A program made the translations under genes and the position numbers. This document shows positions 1 through 5,581 of a stretch of DNA of 6,536 nt, piece after piece. The notes under the pieces were generated by a model. That model was not told where the DNA came from. It did not search any database and was given only the letters and a program-made list of their open reading frames with translations. Source of the DNA: Phycisphaerales bacterium (GTDB lineage Bacteria > Planctomycetota > Phycisphaerae > Phycisphaerales > SM1A02); contig JASMLG010000016.1 of assembly GCA_030748805.1 (NCBI GenBank), positions 1 to 6,536 of the forward strand, read 5' to 3'. Each line of letters opens with the position of its first letter. Positions within the stretch are counted from its first letter, which is position 1.

Positions 1-719
1 GCGACAAATGGGGCTTCGGAAGGATCAAGAACGTCTATGTCTATGGTAAGACCAAACCCTGCGGGTGCCCGATTCGCAATATCGATAGCACCATTCATGC
101 AAATATCTAGACCTCTCTCATGAATATCGCTCATCTTCATACATTTGATTTTCCCCTCATCAAGCCACAGTTGTTCGCCCTCGTCAATATCACGCACTCC
201 CACCATCGCAACGTGTTCTTCGCGGGTTTGGCACTCAGAAGTCGCCCCACGCATCGGCTCTGAGCCGCGACCAAGCAATCCACCAAGGACCATCCCATGA
301 ATGTTGCCCGAAGGGCTTGTTTCTGGTGTATTAAGGTCAGGGTGCGTATCCACCCAAACAATGCCTGTTTCACCGTGCGCCATGGCGAGTCCCGTATGAA
401 AACCAAGGGCTGAAGTGTGGTCTCCACCAATAATGACTGGAAAATATCCTTCTTCGATGACATCAACAACCGCCCTAGAAACCCGTTTGGCGTGTTCCAT
501 AATTGCCCGTTCAATCGCATCTCCTTCAAGAGTTGCTTCGGACATTCGGGGAATTGCGGTGATTTCGATGACACGCTCAGCCTGAACGCTCTGCGCTAAT
601 CCTTCGTTTAAAAGTAAGGCGGGTCCCCTTTCTGCGCTCTCCAATCCCGAACCCCACCCAATAGAACACGCAATAATGGCGATTTTACGAGGGTGAGATG
701 CATTTTGATCGGCTGACAT
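1..719 (-). CDS. rocF: Arginase (ureohydrolase family), 3' end cut off by the window edge
   Basis: Cytoplasmic binuclear manganese enzyme, predicted to hydrolyse L-arginine to ornithine and urea. I translated the minus strand from the ATG at 719-717 and found 239 open codons. The family metal ligands are all visible: H101 in GGDH, D124/H126/D128 in DTHPD, and D227/D229 in DIDVLDP. Residues H101, D124, H126, D128, N130, S137, N139 and H141 fall at exactly the same numbers as in human arginase I. The loop NTPETSPSGNIHG and the later RDIDEGE motif (D177, D179, E182) favour arginase over agmatinase or formimidoylglutamase. The missing C-terminus should be roughly 70-80 residues. Two positions differ from the usual motifs: DTHPD for DAHxD, and DIDVLDP for D-x-D-G/A-LDP. 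No Shine-Dalgarno precedes the start. The gene diverges from the lipoprotein gene across 69 nt. Being partial, its intactness cannot be judged. Confidence 0.93.
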   Translation of the reverse strand, partial: MSADQNASHPRKIAIIACSIGWGSGLESAERGPALLLNEGLAQSVQAERVIEITAIPRMSEATLEGDAIERAIMEHAKRVSRAVVDVIEEGYFPVIIGGDHTSALGFHTGLAMAHGETGIVWVDTHPDLNTPETSPSGNIHGMVLGGLLGRGSEPMRGATSECQTREEHVAMVGVRDIDEGEQLWLDEGKIKCMKMSDIHERGLDICMNGAIDIANRAPAGFGLTIDIDVLDPSEAPFV

Positions 720-729
720 CGAACCGCGT

Positions 730-735
730 ATTCTA
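730..735 (-). promoter_or_regulatory. Candidate -10 box for the arginase gene
   Basis: Read on the minus strand this is TAGAAT, a good match to the sigma-70 -10 consensus, ending 10 nt before the arginase ATG. A start of transcription 6-8 nt downstream would leave a leader of only 2-4 nt. I see no convincing -35 hexamer at 16-18 nt spacing, so the call rests on the -10 alone. Confidence 0.35.
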
Positions 736-752
736 CTTGAACCAGATTTCCT

Positions 753-781
753 TTGGGGATTCACCTAAAATCGTGTACGAT
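753..781 (+). promoter_or_regulatory. Candidate sigma-70 promoter for the lipoprotein gene
   Basis: TTGGGG (753-758), a 17-nt spacer and TACGAT (776-781) form a plausible -35/-10 pair. The -10 ends 7 nt before the ATG at 789, so transcription would begin at or next to the start codon and the mRNA would be leaderless. No Shine-Dalgarno is visible. The -35 matches only at TTG, so the pair is suggestive rather than strong. Confidence 0.4.
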
Positions 782-788
782 AGTGGGC

Positions 789-2537
789 ATGAAAACGTTA
801 TTTATGATTATTTTTTTTAGTTTTTTGTGTTTTGCTGGCTGCAGCACCACAAAAAGCGTCACAAACGCTGGCCCTGAAGGTCCAAGACCAAACTCGAAGA
901 AATGGGTCACACCAGAACATGTTCCCGTCATTGATCTTACCCAAGACAACGTCCCTGGTTTCTGGACAGTCACTCCAACAATCATTGATACACATTCGTT
1001 TGCTGACAAACATCAACTCCATGGACCGGTTGCTGGACCTCATCCTCGCCCAGCAAAATTTCTTCCACCGCACCACAAACCAGATTTTGATACGACTGGA
1101 CCACCAAACAATTTACGTTCTGGGTTTGGAAACACTTCAACTGTAATACATGATGAAGGAGGATTTGATGCGATAGCTCAAACACCTTGGACTCCACCAG
1201 ACCCATCACTTGCTGTTGGGCCAAACCATGTTGTTGTTACAGTTAACATGGCAATCGCTTTTTACGACAAGGATGGCAACGAACAATTTTCGTCCTACCT
1301 TGATAGTACCGGTTCACCCGGTTTCTTTGAAGACATTGGTTGTGGGGATTTTACTTTTGATCCAAAATGTTTTTACGACCCGAACTCACAACGTTTTGTG
1401 GTACTTGCACTTGAACAATATGACTCCGACGAATCATGGATTACAATTGCTGTCAGTGATGACGATGATCCAAACGGAATTTGGTATAAATATCGAACGT
1501 GGTCAGTAATTACAAATGACGGGAACACGTATTGGATTGATTATCCGGGATTCGGCTTTGATGACGGGTTTTACTACGTCACAGGAAACCTATTCGGTTT
1601 AAATAATGGTGGCTGGGGTGGCGTTCTATACCGCGTGTTTGATAAAACCCCAATGCTTAATGGCGATTCAGTTGTCATTGCTGATGTCAGAAGACAAGGA
1701 CATGCAAGTATGCAAGGCGCACAACAATATGGCGAATCACCCGCTGCGTTTTTTGTAAGTACTGCAAACGATACGCAAATCCGAATTGCCTACATCAATA
1801 CCCCTGCCAATCCAACCGTACAAAGCGTCACTCTTGCAGTACCAAGTTATAGTGGACCGGGGAACGTTTCTAATCCCGGTGGTTCGATATGGGTCCTCGA
1901 TGGTCGAATGATGAACGCACAATATCGTGATGGTCGACTTTGGGCTACACATGGAATTGCGGGAAATGGTGTCACAGCTATGGGTCGTTGGTATGAGATT
2001 GACCTTTCAAATTGGCCCGATACTAACCCAGTCCTACTCCAAAGTGGAGACATTTCAATCCCAGTTGGTTTGTCGAGTTTCTTCCCAGCGATTGCTCCAA
2101 ATAAACGGGGTGAAATGGCAATGGTTGTAGGAACTGGAAACAGTGCAACTAGCCCAGAATTACGAATCATTGGTAGAAAAGCTAACGATCATGCTGGCGT
2201 CATGGGAAGCCCAACTCTTGTGAAGTCAAGCGAAACGGGAGCCGATGGTCGCTGGGGCGATTATTTTGATATGACGGTTGATCCAAACAATGACATTCGC
2301 TTTTGGTATGTAGGCGAATATGCTATGGATTATGGATGGCAGACATACGTAGGAAGTGCGGTAATTACTTGCGTTGAAGACATTAATGCCGATGGCAATG
2401 TTAATATCAACGATTTACTCTCTGTACTTGCTGGTTGGGGAACAAGTGCAAACGGAGCTGAAATTGCAGAGCCATACGATGTGATTGACGTAGCGGATAT
2501 TCTTGCTGTAATTCCTGCGCTTGGAAACTGCCCTTAA
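789..2537 (+). CDS. Secreted lipoprotein-like protein with C-terminal dockerin-like module
   Basis: A 582-aa exported protein of unknown function. I chose the ATG at 789 rather than the in-frame TTG at 753 because it gives a clean signal peptide: MKTLF, a hydrophobic run, then FAGC with Cys18 as a probable lipidation site. The -3 residue is Phe rather than Leu, so the lipobox is imperfect. A Pro-rich linker follows. Residues roughly 135-525 look like an all-beta, probably propeller-type domain, beginning with the motif PPDPSLAVGPNHVVVTVN and a later YDPNSQRFVVLAL. Both are recurrent in secreted proteins of many environmental bacteria. The last 55 residues form a dockerin-like module (listed separately). 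No catalytic motif was recognised. A role in surface attachment or binding is a guess from architecture. The gene diverges from arginase, and 92 nt separate it from the barrel genes downstream, with no obvious terminator between. Confidence 0.85.
   Translation: MKTLFMIIFFSFLCFAGCSTTKSVTNAGPEGPRPNSKKWVTPEHVPVIDLTQDNVPGFWTVTPTIIDTHSFADKHQLHGPVAGPHPRPAKFLPPHHKPDFDTTGPPNNLRSGFGNTSTVIHDEGGFDAIAQTPWTPPDPSLAVGPNHVVVTVNMAIAFYDKDGNEQFSSYLDSTGSPGFFEDIGCGDFTFDPKCFYDPNSQRFVVLALEQYDSDESWITIAVSDDDDPNGIWYKYRTWSVITNDGNTYWIDYPGFGFDDGFYYVTGNLFGLNNGGWGGVLYRVFDKTPMLNGDSVVIADVRRQGHASMQGAQQYGESPAAFFVSTANDTQIRIAYINTPANPTVQSVTLAVPSYSGPGNVSNPGGSIWVLDGRMMNAQYRDGRLWATHGIAGNGVTAMGRWYEIDLSNWPDTNPVLLQSGDISIPVGLSSFFPAIAPNKRGEMAMVVGTGNSATSPELRIIGRKANDHAGVMGSPTLVKSSETGADGRWGDYFDMTVDPNNDIRFWYVGEYAMDYGWQTYVGSAVITCVEDINADGNVNINDLLSVLAGWGTSANGAEIAEPYDVIDVADILAVIPALGNCP
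2370..2534 (+). other. Dockerin-like calcium-binding module at the protein C-terminus
   Basis: Residues 528-582 of the lipoprotein-like protein. The first half, DINADGNVNINDLLSVLAGW, has Asp/Asn at calcium-loop positions 1, 3, 5, 9 and 12 followed by a hydrophobic helix, as in type I dockerin or EF-hand-like repeats. The second half (YDVIDVADILAVIP) keeps the helix and the VIDVADIL pattern but has lost the canonical loop acids. Cys528 and Cys581 bracket the module and could form a disulfide clasp (inference). The style matches the Cys-bounded dockerin-like tails frequent on planctomycete secreted proteins. No cohesin is visible in the window. Confidence 0.75.
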
Positions 2538-2581
2538 TTTTTACTATTTTTGACCCAAAAACGGTGTTACGTCCGATTACC

Positions 2582-2609
2582 TTGTAGAGAGCAAACCGGT
2601 GTTTATTGT
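2582..2609 (+). promoter_or_regulatory. Weak candidate promoter for the beta-barrel gene pair
   Basis: TTGTAG (2582-2587), a 16-nt spacer and TATTGT (2604-2609) lie 20 nt before the ATG at 2630. Each hexamer is a partial consensus match. The rest of the 92-nt gap (2538-2629) holds no clear terminator. Transcription from the lipoprotein promoter into the barrel genes is therefore equally possible. Confidence 0.25.
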
Positions 2610-2629
2610 ATTTACAGAGAGATTATTGA

Positions 2630-3352
2630 ATGATTAAGCGGTTAACTACTTTTGTCTTGTGTGTCACAGGGGTTGCAATGTGCGATCCGACAAATCTTCT
2701 TCCATCAACCACGTTATCTTTCGACTTTAATGGACCGGTGCTTAACGATAGCCCCGACGAAGAAGAAAAGCCAATGGTTCCCGAGGTGCGTATTCCACTA
2801 AGTGAAGACAGAGAAGCTGGGTGGTATATTATTCCGAAATTTGGCCTAAATATAATTGACAATTTTAATGATGCAAATCTAAAAATTAGTTATGACAGTG
2901 GCTACAGCTATGGCGTAGCAGTTGGTAAAGAGTTGGATCCGGGTTTTAGAATTCAACTAGATTTTTCTCACACGAAAAATGATCTTGACAGCGTGTTCGT
3001 CGAATTAGCCGGAGGTGTGGTAGTCCCAGTTACAGATGCAAAGATTTCACAGACACCAATTATCTTGAGTGCTATTTGGGAGCCAACTGGTCACGATCGT
3101 TTCTTCCCATATTTTGGTCTTGGAGTTGGTGGAATCAAGGGTAAATATTCGGTTTCCGACTTGCCAATGGCGTTTGAAGATATTCTTGATATTGGTTGGG
3201 CCTTTGCTTTGCAAGCTAAGGTTGGCTTTAATTATGAAATTACGAACTCGAGCAGTATTAGTGTTGGGTACGATTTTACACACGCTCATTACCATCGAGA
3301 TAGAGACATCAACAACCACACTGTTCACGTTGGGTTACAAATTAAATTCTGA
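2630..3352 (+). CDS. Outer-membrane beta-barrel protein, copy 1 (240 aa)
   Basis: Predicted to be exported and inserted in the outer membrane. The N-terminus MIKRLTTFVLCVTGVA is a signal peptide, with cleavage possible after Ala16. Residues about 20-63 form an acidic, Pro-rich segment (DEEE at 43-46). From GWYIIPKFGLN at residue 64 onward, alternating hydrophobic/polar strands with Gly and aromatic residues fit an OmpA/OmpW-like eight-stranded barrel. Recognisable strand blocks are QTPIILSAIWEPT and PYFGLGVGG. The C-terminus, VHVGLQIKF, ends in Phe, as expected for the BAM-recognition beta-signal. No porin specificity or ligand can be assigned. A purine-rich AGAGAG lies about 8 nt before the ATG and may serve as a weak ribosome site. 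A close paralogue follows 12 nt after the stop, so the two probably share one mRNA. Confidence 0.8.
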   Translation: MIKRLTTFVLCVTGVAMCDPTNLLPSTTLSFDFNGPVLNDSPDEEEKPMVPEVRIPLSEDREAGWYIIPKFGLNIIDNFNDANLKISYDSGYSYGVAVGKELDPGFRIQLDFSHTKNDLDSVFVELAGGVVVPVTDAKISQTPIILSAIWEPTGHDRFFPYFGLGVGGIKGKYSVSDLPMAFEDILDIGWAFALQAKVGFNYEITNSSSISVGYDFTHAHYHRDRDINNHTVHVGLQIKF

Positions 3353-3364
3353 TTGGATAATCAA

Positions 3365-3994
3365 ATGAAAATTATTCTAGCATTAAGTGTTGGTCTTCTA
3401 GCCCCAACTTGTTTTAGTTCAACCGAGGACAACTCGCTGTCTTTTTCAACAGAGAACAGGATATCTTTGGACAGTAGTGGAAGCAGTGGCTGGTATTTTG
3501 TTCCAGAGATTGGTTTTAACATTATTTCTAACACAGCAACCGAGGGGCACACCATTGAGTTTTCTGATGGCTTGTCTATTGGTGGTGGTTTTGGTGTTGA
3601 ATTAGATACTGATTTGGCGTTTCAGTTTGATTTCGCATACATTAAGAACGACGTTGATTTGATTACAAACGATTCAACAGATGTTGCCTCTAATCCAAAT
3701 ATTGAATTTACACAAACACCAATCATGTTTAACCTGATTTGGACGCCCACAAATCAACCAGACCTTAGACCCTATTTCGGTCTTGGTGCAGGAGCATCTC
3801 GTGGCAAATTTGATTCCAATACTTTCATTAGCAGTGATGCTGAATGGGCTTTTGCTGGGCAAGTTAGGGTGGGTATGGAAATAGACCTATCGCCGCAAAG
3901 CAGCGTGTCGATTGGATACAAGTTCACCCTAGCTCAGTATGACGACAATATCGATAATCACACCATTGGTCTTGGATTGCAGTTTAGGTTTTAG
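3365..3994 (+). CDS. Outer-membrane beta-barrel protein, copy 2 (209 aa)
   Basis: Paralogue of the preceding gene. I chose the ATG at 3365 over an in-frame TTG at 3353 (directly after the upstream stop) because it gives a normal signal peptide, MKIILALSVGLLAPTCFS, with GGA (3355-3357) 7 nt upstream as a ribosome site. The mature protein starts with a short Ser-rich stretch, then aligns with copy 1 from GWY (residue 42) to the end. Shared blocks include GWY-x-x-P-x-x-G-x-N-I-I, QTPI...IW-x-PT, PYFGLG-x-G, WAFA-x-Q and a final NHT-x-x-x-GLQ-x-(K/R)-F. The C-terminal Phe again fits a BAM beta-signal. It lacks the acidic Pro-rich N-terminal extension of copy 1. The role is presumably a small outer-membrane barrel of unknown cargo. 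Only 12 nt separate the two genes, which indicates co-transcription. Confidence 0.8.
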   Translation: MKIILALSVGLLAPTCFSSTEDNSLSFSTENRISLDSSGSSGWYFVPEIGFNIISNTATEGHTIEFSDGLSIGGGFGVELDTDLAFQFDFAYIKNDVDLITNDSTDVASNPNIEFTQTPIMFNLIWTPTNQPDLRPYFGLGAGASRGKFDSNTFISSDAEWAFAGQVRVGMEIDLSPQSSVSIGYKFTLAQYDDNIDNHTIGLGLQFRF

Positions 3995-4074
3995 GTTTTT
4001 CTAACAAATCGCACTTATTACTGCAGGATTGCTATTTTCTCTGTAGCATGCGCGTAACATGGAGTGGTTGACGC

Positions 4075-4293
4075 ATGGATAGGCGAAAACGATGGTTGGT
4101 GTTTCGAGGACGACTGCTAGTCATCGTTGGGGTGACCTCGTTGCTTGTCGCCATGTTTTTGCCTCATCAAGTTCCAGAGTCACTCGCGCCCCTTCTTGTG
4201 GTCTTTGGTGTTGGGTTCATTTTTCTTGCTGTGCCGTGGCGTGTTTGGCGCAACCTACCCTCTTGGTTTAACCGCGACGATACTTGGATGTAA
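4075..4293 (+). CDS. Small two-helix inner-membrane protein, unknown function
   Basis: A 72-aa protein I do not recognise. Two hydrophobic segments, about residues 14-29 and 37-54, are joined by a short Pro-containing turn (PHQVPES). The N-terminus (DRRKRW...RGR) and the tail (WRVWRN) are both basic, so by the positive-inside rule both ends should be cytoplasmic and the protein a membrane hairpin. The tail is rich in Trp. GGAG at 4061-4064, 10 nt before the ATG, is an acceptable Shine-Dalgarno. This is one of the few starts in the window that has one. The gene stands alone: 80 nt after the barrel pair and convergent with the AsmA-like gene, whose stop lies 15 nt away. The length is short, but the coherent topology and ribosome site support a real gene. 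Confidence 0.6.
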   Translation: MDRRKRWLVFRGRLLVIVGVTSLLVAMFLPHQVPESLAPLLVVFGVGFIFLAVPWRVWRNLPSWFNRDDTWM

Positions 4294-4299
4294 TTAAAG

Positions 4300-4317
4300 G
4301 ACCGCGGGTCATTTTTT
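4300..4317 (+). terminator. Possible intrinsic terminator for the small membrane gene
   Basis: GACC (4300-4303), loop GCG and GGTC (4307-4310) form a short GC-rich hairpin followed by ATTTTTT (4311-4317). The position, 7 nt after the TAA at 4291-4293, is right. The stem is only 4 bp, so efficiency is doubtful. The structure overlaps the stop codon of the convergent AsmA-like gene. Confidence 0.35.
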
Positions 4318-5121
4318 GCCGCCATCAAGAATATTGCCAAGAGCGTCGAGGGCTCCGTCAACAACCCTACCAATAGCGTCTGTTGCTCCTTGGAGGACAT
4401 CCCCAATTTGTTGCAAGACAGGAACGCCGTTAAAAACTCCAAGAATTTCCTTGATTACAATTTTCGAGAAGCCCTCTACGGGATGATTTGCTAAATTTTG
4501 TATTATTGCTTCTGTTATTACAGCGGTTATTTTTTCGGTTGCAACTTCGGTGTTTCCGTCAGAGCCAACGTTGTGCATAACGATTTCGTCAATATGGGCT
4601 GTAACTCTACCTGTTTCAAGAATTGTAAACTTTCCACTAGCAACCACTGTAATGTCACGAATTATAAATGTCTCAATGTTAAACGGTGGCTGTGGGTGGG
4701 GTTCTTTTGGTTTGTCATCAGCAACAATGTGATTAATCACCATTTCCACATTCGAATCACCGTCAGTTTGCTGCAAATTCAACACAACTCCCTCGATAAT
4801 TGTTGTTGGAATAACTGCTTCCTCGTCAAATAATTGAAAAACGGAAAACTCAATTGAGGCACTCTTCATTATCAACAGGTTTGGGGTTTCTTCAGTTACG
4901 TATTTTTCGGGGTTTCCAATCTTTAGATCAGAGAACGATGACTTATTACTAAACACACCAACGTGAACATGACCAAATTTAATTGGAACCCCAAGTCCTT
5001 CTGAGCCCTTTGTTTGAATTAAAGATTGAGCCATACCGTCAAGTACAAATATTCCAACAATTGATAGGCCAATTGAAACAATTAGGATAATGATTATGCC
5101 GTTGAGAAGTTTTTTCAACAT
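4309..5121 (-). CDS. AsmA-like membrane-anchored periplasmic protein (270 aa)
   Basis: Probably anchored in the inner membrane by one N-terminal helix (residues about 5-27, after a basic MLKK), with the rest in the periplasm. Residues about 42-118 resemble the start of AsmA/DUF748-type proteins: GVPIKFGHVHVGVFSNKSSF followed by DLKIGNPEKY, then a strand-rich stretch ending in TTIIEGVVLNLQQ. The family is linked to lipid transport between membranes and envelope homeostasis. Here the protein is short, so it would be a minimal member. A Pro-rich linker (KPKEPHPQPPF, 137-147) leads into a second beta-rich part (148-200). The last 31 residues are an 11-residue repeat helix, listed separately. There is no clear ribosome site; a TACGTT hexamer (minus strand, 5138-5133) lies 11 nt upstream of the ATG. 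The ArsR gene lies 77 nt upstream on the same strand, so co-transcription is possible but not shown. Confidence 0.65.
   Translation of the reverse strand: MLKKLLNGIIIILIVSIGLSIVGIFVLDGMAQSLIQTKGSEGLGVPIKFGHVHVGVFSNKSSFSDLKIGNPEKYVTEETPNLLIMKSASIEFSVFQLFDEEAVIPTTIIEGVVLNLQQTDGDSNVEMVINHIVADDKPKEPHPQPPFNIETFIIRDITVVASGKFTILETGRVTAHIDEIVMHNVGSDGNTEVATEKITAVITEAIIQNLANHPVEGFSKIVIKEILGVFNGVPVLQQIGDVLQGATDAIGRVVDGALDALGNILDGGKK
4312..4404 (-). repeat. Hendecad (11-residue) repeat at the C-terminus of the AsmA-like protein
   Basis: Residues 240-270 consist of GDVLQGATDAI, GRVVDGALDAL and a partial GNILDGGKK. The consensus is G-x-V/I-V/L-x-G-A-x-D-A-I/L, with Gly at 240, 245, 251, 256, 262 and 267, giving alternating spacing of 5 and 6. 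A period of 11 gives an amphipathic helix with small residues regularly spaced. This suits helix packing or lying on a membrane surface (inference). Confidence 0.7.
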
Positions 5122-5198
5122 AGAGGCATGGTAACGTATCCCCGTGGTGTGTCTTTAGTTGTGAAAATTGCCTTTTTCAATAACTGAAATTCGGACGT

Positions 5199-5510
5199 TT
5201 ACTCGCCGAAGCGTTTTTCGATGCAGTCCATTATTGAACTGAGCCCTTGTTCAGAAATTTCGTAGTAGATAGAACGACCTTCGCGGCGACCTGTAAGTAA
5301 TCCCCGATCCCGCATTTTCCCAAGGTGCTCCGAAGCACCGGATGGTGGGATATCGCACGCCTCTGCAAGTTCGCCAACAGTGTAACTTCCACCGAGTAAC
5401 ATTTGAATCATCCGAAGACGGTGTGGGTGGGCAACTGTTCTTAAACAGGCAGCGGCATGTCCAAGTGCTTCCATGTCTAATAAGTTTGTGTTTGATTCTG
5501 TTTGGACCAT
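5199..5510 (-). CDS. ArsR/SmtB-family transcriptional repressor (103 aa)
   Basis: A small winged-helix DNA-binding protein, probably a dimeric repressor. The ArsR signature is clear: LRTVAHPHRLRMIQMLL (23-39), the helix-turn-helix VGELAEACDIPPSGASEHLG (45-64), then KMRDRGLLTGRREGRSIYYE (65-84) for the recognition-helix end and beta-wing. Length and layout are typical. The metal-site motif ELCVCDL is absent; the region reads ELAEACDI. Cysteines occur at 22, 52 and 96. C22 and C96, near the two ends, could be a thiol-based sensing pair like that in SqrR/BigR-type members, but the spacing does not prove it. The ligand is therefore unknown. The ATG at 5510 fits the promoter exactly, with no room for a Shine-Dalgarno. 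The gene diverges from the Eis-like acetyltransferase gene across 71 nt. A palindrome in its own promoter indicates autoregulation. Confidence 0.92.
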   Translation of the reverse strand: MVQTESNTNLLDMEALGHAAACLRTVAHPHRLRMIQMLLGGSYTVGELAEACDIPPSGASEHLGKMRDRGLLTGRREGRSIYYEISEQGLSSIMDCIEKRFGE

Positions 5511-5516
5511 ATGCCC

Positions 5517-5544
5517 ATTATATCGACACCTTTCGATATATCAA
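5517..5544 (-). promoter_or_regulatory. Near-consensus sigma-70 promoter of the ArsR gene
   Basis: On the minus strand, TTGATA (5544-5539), a 16-nt spacer and a perfect TATAAT (5522-5517) are followed by only 6 nt before the ATG at 5510. The normal -10 to start-point distance puts transcription initiation on the A of the ATG, so the mRNA should be leaderless. This is the strongest promoter in the window by sequence. Confidence 0.75.
5519..5540. promoter_or_regulatory. Likely ArsR operator, perfect 8-6-8 inverted repeat
   Basis: TATATCGA (5519-5526) and TCGATATA (5533-5540) are perfect inverted repeats around the spacer CACCTT. The 22-bp site fills the spacer of the ArsR promoter and overlaps both hexamers, so a bound dimer would block RNA polymerase. 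Size and AT-rich ends are typical of ArsR-family operators. It ends 28 bp before the -10 candidate of the divergent acetyltransferase gene, so effects on that gene are possible. Confidence 0.7.
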
Positions 5545-5568
5545 GTATGTTTTGGTGTCGAACCCCAC

Positions 5569-5574
5569 TAGAAT
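5569..5574 (+). promoter_or_regulatory. Candidate -10 box for the Eis-like gene
   Basis: TAGAAT ends 7 nt before the ATG at 5582, again predicting a leaderless transcript. No good -35 is present at 16-18 nt (5545-5552 reads around TATGTT). An activator or an upstream element may therefore be needed, or the promoter is weak. Confidence 0.35.
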
Positions 5575-5581
5575 ACCTGCC

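Noticed and set aside
137..599. Open frames of 145 aa (minus) and 60 aa (plus) inside the arginase gene
   Set aside because: They lie out of frame within a coding region whose arginase motifs are unambiguous. Their translations show no family features.
753..788. In-frame TTG start extending the lipoprotein gene by 12 codons
   Set aside because: It would put charged and polar residues ahead of an otherwise complete signal peptide, and the TTG itself overlaps the candidate -35 box. The ATG at 789 is better.
2540..2561. TTTTTGACCCAAAAA as a terminator after the lipoprotein gene
   Set aside because: The arms are pure A-T with no GC stem and no following T-tract.
3353..3364. In-frame TTG start directly after the stop of the first barrel gene
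   Set aside because: The ATG at 3365 has GGA at a suitable distance and starts a standard signal peptide.
3985..4004. TTAG-GTTTTT-CTAA hairpin after the second barrel gene
   Set aside because: The stem is only 4 bp and weak, and the T-run is in the loop, not after the stem, so it is not a terminator.
4029..4060. TTGCTA/TAACAT promoter for the small membrane gene
   Set aside because: The spacer is 20 nt, too long for a normal sigma-70 promoter, and TAGCAT nearby has no -35 partner.
5162..5179. Inverted repeat TGAAAA-N6-TTTTCA between the ArsR and AsmA-like genes
   Set aside because: The stem is six mostly A-T pairs with no GC core and no convincing T-run on the minus strand, so neither terminator nor operator is supported.
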